64,000 bases of DNA from Candidatus Gastranaerophilales bacterium (GTDB lineage: Bacteria > Cyanobacteriota > Vampirovibrionia > Gastranaerophilales > Gastranaerophilaceae). The notes under the pieces were generated by a model. It saw nothing but the letters and a program-made list of their open reading frames with translations. It was not told where the DNA came from and made no database searches. A program made the position numbers and the translations under genes. The DNA lies in NCBI GenBank assembly GCA_944323135.1, contig CALURI010000002.1, positions 1 through 64,000 on the forward strand. Reading direction: 5' to 3'. Positions 42,711-51,527 of this stretch are shown here, piece by piece; position 1 is the first letter of the stretch; each line of letters opens with the position of its first letter.

Positions 42711-43602
42711 TATTTCCGTTTTTCAATGAATTAATGTCAATATTTTGTTTTGCTCTTACAAAATTAACATTATTATTTACATAATCAACTACATCAAAAT
42801 TTTTGCCGGACTTCCTTACAGAAGGTAAAACATTGGCTAAATTTGCTATATTTATTTCAACCTGTTTGGCAGGAGTATCACTCTTTACAAATTTGTCAAT
42901 AAAGATTTCAACTTTATCATCAGCACTGGTTAACCTGTCAACAGCATCAGATAATTTTCTAATTAATGAAATTTTTTGCGGTTTAACATCCGGAGTTAAA
43001 AGACTTTTTATCATATTAGTGAAATTAATCTGTCTTTCAAAAGTTCCAAGATAGCCACCGTTAATTGTAGATTCTGCAATTTCATTTACAAGAGGTTTCA
43101 TAGCATCTAAATGCTCTGCAATCTTTGGAGATTGAAAAATACCTGCCATATCTGCAAGAAAATATTTTGAAGTCAATGTATCTGTATTATTAATAACTTC
43201 TTGAGCAAATTCCATGGCTTTAGGATTTTCTTTAGAAGCTTTCGGATAAACACTCAACAAATGTTCAAGCAAGCTTTCTCCAACATTTGGAATAACCTTA
43301 TTCATATTAATATCTGTCATAGTAAAATCTGATTTAGATGCCAATTCCATTGTATCAACAGCTAAACTCAAATATTTTGGGTTCATTTCTTTTATTTCTT
43401 TTTCAAATTTTTTAATCACAGGATTCTTTTTTGCGAGCTCATCAATAGTTGCAAATAATTGTTCAGGAGTTCTATCATCGATTGGTCTTTTTTGTGCTCC
43501 TGCAACTTGCCAACCGCCAAATCTAAATTTTGGTTCTGCTTTTGTAAATGTTTTTTTAGCTACATTTGCGCCAATATTCAAACTTTTATCAAATAATGAC
43601 AT
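42697..43602 (-). CDS. Hypothetical protein with FRFGGW motif
   Basis: Not recognised; 301 aa, mostly alpha-helical and soluble. After a short N-terminus (MSLFDKSLNIGANVAKKTFT) comes KFRFGGWQVAGAQKRP, resembling the aromatic-x-Gly motif of other hypotheticals in the window. Regular helices suggest a repeat-like scaffold. It lies antisense between the kinase and the response regulator and overlaps the kinase stop by 14 bp. Confidence 0.6.
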   Translation of the reverse strand: MSLFDKSLNIGANVAKKTFTKAEPKFRFGGWQVAGAQKRPIDDRTPEQLFATIDELAKKNPVIKKFEKEIKEMNPKYLSLAVDTMELASKSDFTMTDINMNKVIPNVGESLLEHLLSVYPKASKENPKAMEFAQEVINNTDTLTSKYFLADMAGIFQSPKIAEHLDAMKPLVNEIAESTINGGYLGTFERQINFTNMIKSLLTPDVKPQKISLIRKLSDAVDRLTSADDKVEIFIDKFVKSDTPAKQVEINIANLANVLPSVRKSGKNFDVVDYVNNNVNFVRAKQNIDINSLKNGNIKLG

Positions 43603-43705
43603 AATTAAATTTATACCTTCCTTTTTTGATTACACACAAACATAACAACATTGATGAATAAAAATTATTGCTTTTTTTTAACTTAATATTACAAAATTTT
43701 ACAAA

Positions 43706-43734
43706 TTAGAAGAAGTTTTTTGATATGTTATAAT
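43706..43734 (+). promoter_or_regulatory. Promoter of the response-regulator operon
   Basis: TTAGAA (43706-43711), 17-nt spacer, TATAAT (43729-43734); ATG follows at 43763 after AGGGG. Confidence 0.6.
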
Positions 43735-43762
43735 ACTACTATAAGACTTGATAGGGGAAAGT

Positions 43763-44125
43763 ATGAAAAAAATCTTGATTGTAGACGATGAACAGGATAT
43801 AGTTGAAAGCTTAAAATTCGTATTAGAAGCTGCAGACTTTACTTGTTATTGCGCATATAACGGTGAAGACGGTTTAAGATTGGCAAAAGAAATAATTCCG
43901 GATTTAATCATTCTCGATGTTATGATGCCAAAAATTAACGGTTATAAAATCAGCAGACTTTTAAAATACGATGCAAAATATAAAAATATTCCAATTTTAA
44001 TGGTAACAGCACGTTCTCAAGAAGAAGATAAACTTATCGGAGAAGAAACAGGTGCTGATGAATATATTACAAAACCTTTTGAGTTGGCAGAAGTAGTTAA
44101 ACAAGTTGAAAAATATTTAAAATAA
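43763..44125 (+). CDS. Single-domain response regulator (CheY-like)
   Basis: Stand-alone receiver domain of about 120 aa with no output domain. Asp8/Asp9, phospho-acceptor Asp52 (ILDVMMPKING), Thr82 and Lys104 (ITKPF) are all in place. ATG 43763 with AGGGGAAAG is preferred to TTG 43748. One base separates its stop from the GspE-like gene, so they are coupled, suggesting that phosphorylation controls that protein. Confidence 0.93.
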   Translation: MKKILIVDDEQDIVESLKFVLEAADFTCYCAYNGEDGLRLAKEIIPDLIILDVMMPKINGYKISRLLKYDAKYKNIPILMVTARSQEEDKLIGEETGADEYITKPFELAEVVKQVEKYLK

Positions 44126-44126
44126 T

Positions 44127-45509
44127 ATGGAAACATCAGTTACAAACAAAACATTAGAAAAATTAAAATATGACCTTGTAAGAGCAGGTCTTGTTCCTTA
44201 CGAAACAATTGAACAGGCAGAAGAAATTGCTAATGCGCAAAATATTAACATAGGTCAGGCTCTTATAAATTCCGGAGTCATAACAGAAGATGAGATTTTA
44301 AAATTTTTGGAAGCTAAACTGCATATTCCCTATGTAAATCTTGATGACTATACACTTGATCCAAAATGTTTAAAATACATAAGTTTTTCAGATGCAAAAA
44401 AATATAGGATTATTCCCCTATTTAAAATAGAAGATACTTTAACAGTTGCTATGGCAGATCCGCTTGATTTATTTGCAATAGACAAAGTAATAGAATCGGC
44501 AGAATGCTCTATTGAACCTGTTATTTCATCAGAAGCAAGCATAAGAAAAAAAATTGATGATTCTTATCGTAAAGATGAATCAGTCGGTGAAATATTTATA
44601 GAAAATGGGGACGAATATGACTGGCGTGATGAATTGCATAATGAAGATTTATCTGATAATCATATTCAAAAAATTATACGGGCAATATTAAAACAAGCAA
44701 TACTTGAAGGAGTTCATGAAGTAACTTTTCAACATGAAGACAACGGTTTTGGAGTAAACTTTAAAAAAAACGGAGAAGTTTTAAATAAAGGTAACATTCC
44801 ATCCGTCTTAACATCATCTTTTGTCGGAAAATTAAAATCATTGGCAGAATTAGATGCTTCCGTTTCAGAAGTACCGCAGCTTGGAAAACTTAGTTTTAAA
44901 GTAGAAGATATTGAAGTTACTGCAAGCATATCTACATTCCCGACAATTATGGGAGAAAGAATTTTCCTAAAAATTTATAAACCGCCAAAAGCTCTAAATA
45001 AAATCATAAAATCAGAAAATAATTTAAAAGTAATTAAATCTGCTTTGACGAATCCGGGAATAATAATTGTATGCGGCTCTCCTTTAAGCGGAAAAACTCA
45101 TATAATTTATTCTCTGCTTTTAGAAGCTGCAGATAAAAACAAAAATATTATGACTCTTGAAAGTATCGCAAAATATAACCTTAAAAATGTTCATCAATGC
45201 GAGTTGAATGAAAATGTAGGCTTTAATATGGATAAAGCAGCACGTTTTATAGAATTTCAATCTCCTGATATCATTTACCTTGAAGGGATAAAATCAAAAG
45301 AATCCTTTGATTATTTTGCAAATTTAGTATTTGATAACAAAACTATCATAATGGAATTTTTAGCAAATAATATGGAAGATTTGAGATACAAACTTTCATT
45401 TTCAGACTTTGAAACCTTAAAATCTTTAATTAGCTGCATGATTTTTATACATTCACAAGACAGTATAGAAGTATTTACCAAAGAAGCTATACAAAAATAT
45501 TTAGCTTAA
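44127..45509 (+). CDS. Degenerate GspE/PilB-like ATPase with T2SSE N-terminal domain
   Basis: 460 aa. Residues 15-150 match the GspE/PilB N-terminal domain (GQALINSGVITEDEILKFL, then IPYVNLDDYTL and AMADPLDLFAID). The ATPase half has Walker A GSPLSGKTH near 316-324, but the Walker B segment reads PDIIYLEGI instead of the usual GEIRD pattern, and no tetra-Cys zinc module is seen, so activity is doubtful. Likely a regulatory or scaffold relative of the pilus/secretion motor. Co-transcribed with the CheY-like gene. Confidence 0.8.
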   Translation: METSVTNKTLEKLKYDLVRAGLVPYETIEQAEEIANAQNINIGQALINSGVITEDEILKFLEAKLHIPYVNLDDYTLDPKCLKYISFSDAKKYRIIPLFKIEDTLTVAMADPLDLFAIDKVIESAECSIEPVISSEASIRKKIDDSYRKDESVGEIFIENGDEYDWRDELHNEDLSDNHIQKIIRAILKQAILEGVHEVTFQHEDNGFGVNFKKNGEVLNKGNIPSVLTSSFVGKLKSLAELDASVSEVPQLGKLSFKVEDIEVTASISTFPTIMGERIFLKIYKPPKALNKIIKSENNLKVIKSALTNPGIIIVCGSPLSGKTHIIYSLLLEAADKNKNIMTLESIAKYNLKNVHQCELNENVGFNMDKAARFIEFQSPDIIYLEGIKSKESFDYFANLVFDNKTIIMEFLANNMEDLRYKLSFSDFETLKSLISCMIFIHSQDSIEVFTKEAIQKYLA

Positions 45510-45516
45510 ATTTTGA

Positions 45517-46242
45517 TTATATAATATAAAAAACAAGATTTACGAGGAAATCTGCAATCAGCAAATAAACAGTAGATAAAATGGCAGCCTGCGTTGTCGA
45601 ATAACCGACCTCTTTTGCGCCTCCTTTTGTACTATAACCTTGAGTCGCACACACAAGAGCTATCAATCCGCCAAATATAGCTCCTTTTAAAAGACTTATA
45701 TAAATATCCCTTGTGGAAATCCAAAGCCATGCAGAATTCATATATCTTGCAGGATGCAGTTCAATAGTTGTATAAGAAACAAGCATTCCTCCGATAATAC
45801 CTACGAATTCAGCTAACAAAACAACCATAGGAACAGTTAAAGCACCTGCAATTATTCTTGGGGTAAAATAATATCCTACAGGATCAACCTTCAAAGTTTT
45901 CATTGCATCAACTTGAGACGTAACCTGCATATTAGCAATTTCTGCTGAAATAGCAGTCCCCGCTCTTGCTCCGATTGCAAGAGCCACAAAACCGGGTGCA
46001 ATCTCTCTTATCATTACGACAGCAATTGTACCACCAATATACGTATCAGCTCCGCTCATCAAAAATTGCTTTGAAACTTGCACTGCAATTACTGCTGCTG
46101 CAATAAATGCAATTATTAACGAAATTGGAAGCGAATCATAACTGATAGAAGCAGCCTGAGCCAAAACAGATGAAAATCTCACCTGAAAAAGGTACTTTAT
46201 ACTCTTTATTAAATTTTGCACGCACAAACCTAAAAATTCCAT
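45517..46242 (-). CDS. mlaE: Second MlaE-family lipid permease, without an adjacent ATPase
   Basis: About 241 aa. LPISLIIAFIAAAVIAVQVSK, EIANMQVTSQVDAMKTLKVDP and TPRIIAGALTVPMVVL are the MlaE signatures; five or six hydrophobic segments. A longer reading to 46383 exists, but it would begin inside ilvE; the ilvE terminator (46290-46317) makes ATG 46242 more sensible. It shares motifs with the 9717 copy but is not its near duplicate. No ATPase or MCE gene is adjacent. Confidence 0.88.
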   Translation of the reverse strand: MEFLGLCVQNLIKSIKYLFQVRFSSVLAQAASISYDSLPISLIIAFIAAAVIAVQVSKQFLMSGADTYIGGTIAVVMIREIAPGFVALAIGARAGTAISAEIANMQVTSQVDAMKTLKVDPVGYYFTPRIIAGALTVPMVVLLAEFVGIIGGMLVSYTTIELHPARYMNSAWLWISTRDIYISLLKGAIFGGLIALVCATQGYSTKGGAKEVGYSTTQAAILSTVYLLIADFLVNLVFYII

Positions 46243-46285
46243 CAGTAAAAACTTACCCCAATTAAAGTATACAATATAATTAAGA

Positions 46286-46318
46286 AATACTACCCCCACC
46301 GCAAAGGCGAGGGTAGAT
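46286..46318 (-). terminator. Terminator of ilvE
   Basis: Imperfect hairpin CTACCCTCGC / GCGGTGGGGGTAG followed on the minus strand by TATTTCTT. It separates ilvE from the second MlaE. Confidence 0.6.
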
Positions 46319-46324
46319 ATTTTA

Positions 46325-47239
46325 TTAGTAAACCGGCATACACCATTTTTTATATTTTGGAACTTTACCTTTAACAACGTCAAAGTAAAGTTTTTGAAGT
46401 TCTTTAGATATAGGTCCTAAAGTTCCGTCTCCTAAAGTTCTGTTATCCACACTTACAATAGGACTGATTTGGGCACCAGTACCGCAATAGAAAGCTTCAT
46501 CAGAAATATAAAGTTCTGTTCTGTCTATCGGACGTTCTTCTGTTTCTATACCAAGAACATCTTTAGCAAGTTCCATAATTGTATTTCTTGTAACACCGAC
46601 TAAAATATTATCAGTTTTCATAGTTGTAACAAGTTTGCCGTTTTGAACAAGGAATAAATTCATTGCAGAACCTTCAGTAACTTGACCTGCTTCATCAAGA
46701 ACAACAGCATCATCAAAGCCCATATTATGAGCATCTGTTTTAATTAAAGCTGCATTAGCATAAGAGCCTGCAACTTTAGCTCTTGGAGGAATAGCATTGT
46801 CACTGTTTCTTCTCCAGCTTGATACACAAACTCTCAAACCTTTTGATGTATCAATGTAATCACCCATTTTATTTGTTATCAACGCATAAGAATCAGTATT
46901 ATCATATAATCCAGGACCGACTTTTTGAGCAGATTTATATAAAGTCGGACGCATATAACAATCTTCTTTATAATTATTTTTAGCAAGCAATTTTTTAGTA
47001 ATTTCACAATGCTCTTCAACCGTGTAAGGGCTTTTCATGCACATGATTTTTGCACTTCTTAATAATCTTTCATAGTGTTCAGGAACTCGGAATGCATAAA
47101 GTTGTTTTTCTTCTTCATTCCAATAAGCTCTGATACCTTCAAAAACAGCAGTCCCGTATAGGAAAGCGTGTGTGCGGATAGGAATCATAGCTTTAGAAGC
47201 TTCTACATACTGCCCATCCATAAAATAAAACTCTGTCAT
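46325..47239 (-). CDS. ilvE: Branched-chain amino acid aminotransferase
   Basis: Fold-type IV PLP enzyme making Leu, Ile and Val (and using glutamate). 304 aa. MRPTLYKSAQ, KVAGSYANAALIKTDAHNMG (PLP Lys region), DEAGQVTEGSAMNLF (conserved EGS) and TRNTIMELA are all family-typical. AGGAGG ribosome-binding site. Monocistronic by its own terminator. Confidence 0.95.
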   Translation of the reverse strand: MTEFYFMDGQYVEASKAMIPIRTHAFLYGTAVFEGIRAYWNEEEKQLYAFRVPEHYERLLRSAKIMCMKSPYTVEEHCEITKKLLAKNNYKEDCYMRPTLYKSAQKVGPGLYDNTDSYALITNKMGDYIDTSKGLRVCVSSWRRNSDNAIPPRAKVAGSYANAALIKTDAHNMGFDDAVVLDEAGQVTEGSAMNLFLVQNGKLVTTMKTDNILVGVTRNTIMELAKDVLGIETEERPIDRTELYISDEAFYCGTGAQISPIVSVDNRTLGDGTLGPISKELQKLYFDVVKGKVPKYKKWCMPVY

Positions 47240-47316
47240 AATTCCTCCTTAGTTTTATATAATCTAATATACCATGAAAGAATAAAAACAGAGCCATATT
47301 TTATAAAAAATTTAAA

Positions 47317-48021
47317 CTATTCTTTAAATGCAAAACATTTTTTATTATTTAACGGCGTATTTTTTAAGTTTGCAGTTTCTATAAATTTTTTCGCATCATT
47401 CACAGGAATCGCAAATCCTATACCTATATTTGAAATATTATTATCTGGATTGTATATAGATTGGGAAATCCCAATAACTTCACCCTGTGAATTTAAAAGA
47501 GGGCCACCGGAACATCCGGGATTTATTGCTGCATCTGTTTGAATCCTGCCTTTTGCATAATCTATTCGAGAAACAATTCCGGATGTTAAAGTTCCTGCAA
47601 ATCCAAATGGATTACCTATTGCAAGCACCTTTTGCCCGACCTTGATTTCAGAAGAATCACCAAAAGATATAGTTTTTAAACGAGATTTCGGCGTAATTTT
47701 TAATAACGCTAAATCCTTATTTTTTCCCATTTTAGCAAGAACAGTAGCTTTATATATTTTACCGTCATAAGTTGTCACATCAATTTCATTTGCACCTTCA
47801 ATAACGTGCGAACCTGTTAAAATTACCCCGTCTGAACGTACTATACAGCCGGTACCGGCAGAAAATCCATCTTCTAAATTTGCATCAATAGAAACAATAG
47901 CCGGATTAATCTTTTCGTAAACACTTATATTTACCATTTCATCAGGAGAAAAATTTTGAGCATTAACAGGCATAATTCCTAAAAATAATATCGCTATATA
48001 TAAAAAAAACTTTCTCGTCAT
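47317..48021 (-). CDS. Exported trypsin-like serine protease (HtrA/DegP-type, no PDZ)
   Basis: 234 aa. Residues 1-22 are a signal peptide (KFFLYIAILFLGIMPVNAQ). The protease domain has GSHVIEGA (His), KDLALLKI (Asp) and GCSGGPLLNSQGEVIGISQ (Ser; usual motif GNSGGPL). There is no PDZ domain after residue 220, so it is shorter than DegP (about 450). Periplasmic quality-control role is inferred. GAGGAGTG precedes the ATG. Confidence 0.92.
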   Translation of the reverse strand: MTRKFFLYIAILFLGIMPVNAQNFSPDEMVNISVYEKINPAIVSIDANLEDGFSAGTGCIVRSDGVILTGSHVIEGANEIDVTTYDGKIYKATVLAKMGKNKDLALLKITPKSRLKTISFGDSSEIKVGQKVLAIGNPFGFAGTLTSGIVSRIDYAKGRIQTDAAINPGCSGGPLLNSQGEVIGISQSIYNPDNNISNIGIGFAIPVNDAKKFIETANLKNTPLNNKKCFAFKE

Positions 48022-48170
48022 AACACTCCTCTTTTCAATAATATTATGTATTATTGAAGAATTTATTCATCAGACTTAATTAAAATTTTAAGGTTAGTTA
48101 TTGTAATTATTAGAATTTTAATATACAATTCAGGGGAAATTATATATAAATAAGAAAGGATTTTAAAATT

Positions 48171-48926
48171 ATGGGTATTGAAATATTCAAACAACATCTG
48201 ACAGAAAAAAGAGCCGTTAAAATTATTGCAGGCATCGATAATTTTGACATCGAAAATATTAAAAAGGTGGTTACAGCAGCTCAAGCAGCAGAAGCTTCTG
48301 CAATTGATATATGTGCTAAACCGGAAATTGTTTCAGAAATTAGGAAAATGACAGATATGCCACTTTTCGTATCATCAATTATACCTTCAGAACTTGCAAA
48401 AGCTGTTGAACTCGGGGCTGACGCTATTGAACTCGGAAACTTTGATACTCTATACAAAAAAGGAATCTCTTTCACTGCTGAGAAAATTTTATCATTAGTA
48501 AAAGAAACTTTAAATTTGCTTGGCGATAACAGAACATTCTTCTCCGTAACAATTCCAGGAGAATTATCTATCGCAGAACAAATTGAGCTTGCAAGAAAAT
48601 TAGAAAATATGGGGATTGACGTAATTCAAACTGAAGGTCATTTTACATCTTCTCATATTTCTGATGGTGCAAGAGGTTTAATGGAAAGAGCTGAATTAAC
48701 ACTTTCTAATACAATTGAATTATCAAGAAATATTGACCTACCAATTATGACAGCTACTGCAATAAACCCAACAACTGCACCATTTGCATTTGCAGCAGGT
48801 GCTTCAGCTATTGGATGCGGTTCTTGCATCAATAAAGCTGATTCTGAAATTTCAATGATAGCTACAGCAAAAAGTCTTGTTGAAATTGCGTCAAGAAACG
48901 CTTTGAAAGTTGTTGAACTGGTATAA
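48171..48926 (+). CDS. ycf23: Ycf23/DUF561 family protein
   Basis: 251-aa predicted TIM-barrel of unknown reaction, conserved in cyanobacteria and algal plastids. Recognisable parts are AVKIIAGIDNFDIENI near the start, ADAIELGNFDTLY and VIQTEGHFTS, and TATAINPTTAPFAFAAGASAIGCGSC near the end. Complete. Its presence supports the cyanobacteria-related lineage. AAGAAAGGAT precedes ATG. Confidence 0.85.
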   Translation: MGIEIFKQHLTEKRAVKIIAGIDNFDIENIKKVVTAAQAAEASAIDICAKPEIVSEIRKMTDMPLFVSSIIPSELAKAVELGADAIELGNFDTLYKKGISFTAEKILSLVKETLNLLGDNRTFFSVTIPGELSIAEQIELARKLENMGIDVIQTEGHFTSSHISDGARGLMERAELTLSNTIELSRNIDLPIMTATAINPTTAPFAFAAGASAIGCGSCINKADSEISMIATAKSLVEIASRNALKVVELV

Positions 48927-48946
48927 ATAAAACATAAATTTTAAAC

Positions 48947-48981
48947 ATTAAAAAAGCTCCTTTTATAAAGGAGCTTTTGTT
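48947..48981. terminator. Bidirectional terminator
   Basis: Hairpin AAAAGCTCCTTTTATAAAGGAGCTTTT between ycf23 and prepilin E, which converge here. Confidence 0.85.
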
Positions 48982-49000
48982 ATTTAAAGATTTTTTATTA

Positions 49001-49777
49001 CTAATAATCCATTTCCCAATTATTTTGAATAATTTCATCAAAACACCAAGAAGCATCACTCTGACGGGTAATAGATGTTGCTCGCTTACATTTATCCAAA
49101 TTTGTCGCAGGAGTTTGTCCTGTTTGCGTTATTTCCACCATTTTAGTATTTGCTGAGGATATTGTTCCATCAGCATAAATTCCGGCAATAAATAAATCTC
49201 TGCCGACAACATTTGGACCTTCTTTCCCGTTAATATCGATTACTAAATCACCTATTAAATTTTCAATATAATTAAAATTAATCGTTGGCAAACCTCCTAC
49301 AGTTATTCCTCCAGTACTGTTATTCCTTTGAGACTTTGAATATTTAGCGCAGATAACAGCACCGCTTGCAAGAGCTACACATGGTGCAGATGTATCTGAA
49401 TATGCAGTAACATCACCACCATTCATATTTTTATAACTAGCAGCAAAACAATCCGAAGGAGAGCCTGTACAATCTTTAACAATTTTAAACTGATTTCTTA
49501 AAAAAGTACCCATTGCTGCATCACTTCGTACACCTGCTTCTGATAAAGTTAATGCATTTCTTTCAGTTTTTTGAGCTTCTGCTGCTTGTTGAAATTCATT
49601 ATATACTTTATGTAATTGGGTTACATAAGTTTTTCTTTGATGATTTTGCATTAATGCAGGAACAGTTAATGCAGAAACAACTCCGATTATACCAAGTGTA
49701 ACTAATACTTCCGCCAATGTAAAAGCAGGATTAAGATTTGAATTTGACATTTTGGTATTTAAATTAAAAATCCTCAT
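49001..49777 (-). CDS. Prepilin-type protein E
   Basis: Prepilin/pseudopilin of 258 aa. A longer N-terminus (about 18 residues) precedes PAFTLAEVLVTLGIIGVV, with Ala at -1 of the cleavage site as in D. The body has FQQAAEAQKTER helix, CTGSPSDCFAASYK, ACVALASGAVICAKYS and GRDLFIAGIYADG, the last close to D's GRDMFYIDVSPQG. It ends NNWEMDY. It belongs to the D subfamily rather than A-C. AAGGAG precedes ATG 49777. No G tract. Confidence 0.85.
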   Translation of the reverse strand: MRIFNLNTKMSNSNLNPAFTLAEVLVTLGIIGVVSALTVPALMQNHQRKTYVTQLHKVYNEFQQAAEAQKTERNALTLSEAGVRSDAAMGTFLRNQFKIVKDCTGSPSDCFAASYKNMNGGDVTAYSDTSAPCVALASGAVICAKYSKSQRNNSTGGITVGGLPTINFNYIENLIGDLVIDINGKEGPNVVGRDLFIAGIYADGTISSANTKMVEITQTGQTPATNLDKCKRATSITRQSDASWCFDEIIQNNWEMDY

Positions 49778-49952
49778 AAAAACTCCTTCAAATTTAAAAT
49801 TAAATATTAACTATAAATATACATACTATTATAACATGTTTTTTTATAATATACAATCTTTTAATAAAAAAGATAATATTAAATTACATTTATTAACATG
49901 TAATAGATTTTTAAATTGCTTTTAAATAGAATATTATTGTGAAAGGATTATT

Positions 49953-51527
49953 ATGGAATTAATTTTAGATATTTTATATATTTACGTTGCAGTATATTCA
50001 CTCTATTTTATGGCTTTAGCGATAAGAAATTTGAATGATAGACCTTTTAAAATAGAAAAAAGATATTCTCAATATGAAGAAAAAGATAATATTGCTGTTG
50101 TTATTTATGCAAGAAACAATAAAATCACACTCGAAAATTTAATTAAAGAATTAAAGATGCAAGATTACCCTATTAACAATTTCAGGGTATTTGTAATTCT
50201 TGATAATTGTTCTGACGGGTCGGAACAGCTTTTCACAAATGAACCGTTTATTAATCTTATCAGCATAACTGACGTTGGAACTGTCGGTAAAGATCAAGCA
50301 GTTTCAATGCTTATTGAAAGATTATCTAAAGACCAAACAATAGATTCTTATGTATTCTTAGACGCTGATAGAAGTATACCAAGTAACTTTTTGACTACTG
50401 TTAATTCAGCACTTGTTAACAACAGCGCCCTTAGCGGAGAAACCCTTATTATTACTGACAATCTTGGGCCTGTTGATAAAATCAAAGCTGCATATCAAAA
50501 ATACCATATGAACTTTATGAGAAAAGCTCGTTCTCTTTTTGGACTTGCTGCAAGTGCAGATTCAGGAGTTTTTGTTGTTAAAAAGGATATTGTTGATGAA
50601 ATAGGATCTGTAGATTTTAAAGATATTAATTCCGAACTTAAATACAGTATGCTTTTATCTAAAATTAAATGTCCTTGCACATACAATCCAAATATTCAAA
50701 CCTATGTTGACACTGCAAATTATGAATTCAGAAAGCCAAGACTTTCTGCAAGACTTGATTTATTCAAGAATTGTTTTACTCAAATATGGTCTAAGAACTT
50801 TATATTTGCAGAACATACATTCTCTCTTTTGAACCCAAATATCTGGATGGTTTTGATTATATATGCAGCTGTAATGAAACATTCTTACAGATATTATTTC
50901 TTTGTTGACTTTAAAATAGTTCTTTTCACTTTCTTAATTCTTGTTGCAGGTTTTGGGATAAGCTTAATAAATTCAAAATTACGATTTAGAGAAATTATAC
51001 TTTTATGCTTATACCCTATTTATTCGTTGTGTCATATTATCAAAAACCTGCCACCTGTAAGAGTTATCAGAGCTAAAATAACAAACAGAGAAGAGTTGCC
51101 TGAAGGGACAGAAAAACTTGCTATAGAAGCTTTTGTAATGAATAATAACGGCAGAGAACTCCCTTGTAAATTGGAATTTATATCTGAATCCGGGCTTGCA
51201 AAAATAAAATTTTTATATAAAAACAAAAAATTTGTAACAGCAAGACACTTAAGAATGATTGATGCTCTTCAAGAAATAAGACAAAAATTATATGATTATG
51301 GTTTTGTCCTAAAAATTTGCAGTTGCTGCAAATATTTCACATCAAATGTTGACGGTTCAACCAATATGTTGAAGGGCTTTTGTAACAGTGATTATCCTAG
51401 CCCTTCCATTAACGGTCAAAAACCTACATTAATTTGGAATTCTTGCACGGATTTTGAACCGGCAGCAGTTACAAATTTATTAGAAGAAATGGCTAATGAA
51501 CAAGATTTTCAGGAACAATCTCATTAA
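49953..51527 (+). CDS. Membrane GT2 glycosyltransferase with C-terminal Cys module
   Basis: 524 aa. An N-terminal transmembrane helix (residues 5-25), a GT2 domain with VVIYARNNKITLENL, ILDNCSDGS and FLDADRSIPSNF (DxD), then two or more transmembrane helices (about 290-365). The last 120 residues carry CSCC, a Cys in MLKGFCNSDY and NSCTDFEP: five Cys, a possible metal site not part of normal GT2 enzymes. No QxxRW was seen, so a processive synthase is unproven. AAAGGATT precedes the ATG. Confidence 0.85.
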   Translation: MELILDILYIYVAVYSLYFMALAIRNLNDRPFKIEKRYSQYEEKDNIAVVIYARNNKITLENLIKELKMQDYPINNFRVFVILDNCSDGSEQLFTNEPFINLISITDVGTVGKDQAVSMLIERLSKDQTIDSYVFLDADRSIPSNFLTTVNSALVNNSALSGETLIITDNLGPVDKIKAAYQKYHMNFMRKARSLFGLAASADSGVFVVKKDIVDEIGSVDFKDINSELKYSMLLSKIKCPCTYNPNIQTYVDTANYEFRKPRLSARLDLFKNCFTQIWSKNFIFAEHTFSLLNPNIWMVLIIYAAVMKHSYRYYFFVDFKIVLFTFLILVAGFGISLINSKLRFREIILLCLYPIYSLCHIIKNLPPVRVIRAKITNREELPEGTEKLAIEAFVMNNNGRELPCKLEFISESGLAKIKFLYKNKKFVTARHLRMIDALQEIRQKLYDYGFVLKICSCCKYFTSNVDGSTNMLKGFCNSDYPSPSINGQKPTLIWNSCTDFEPAAVTNLLEEMANEQDFQEQSH

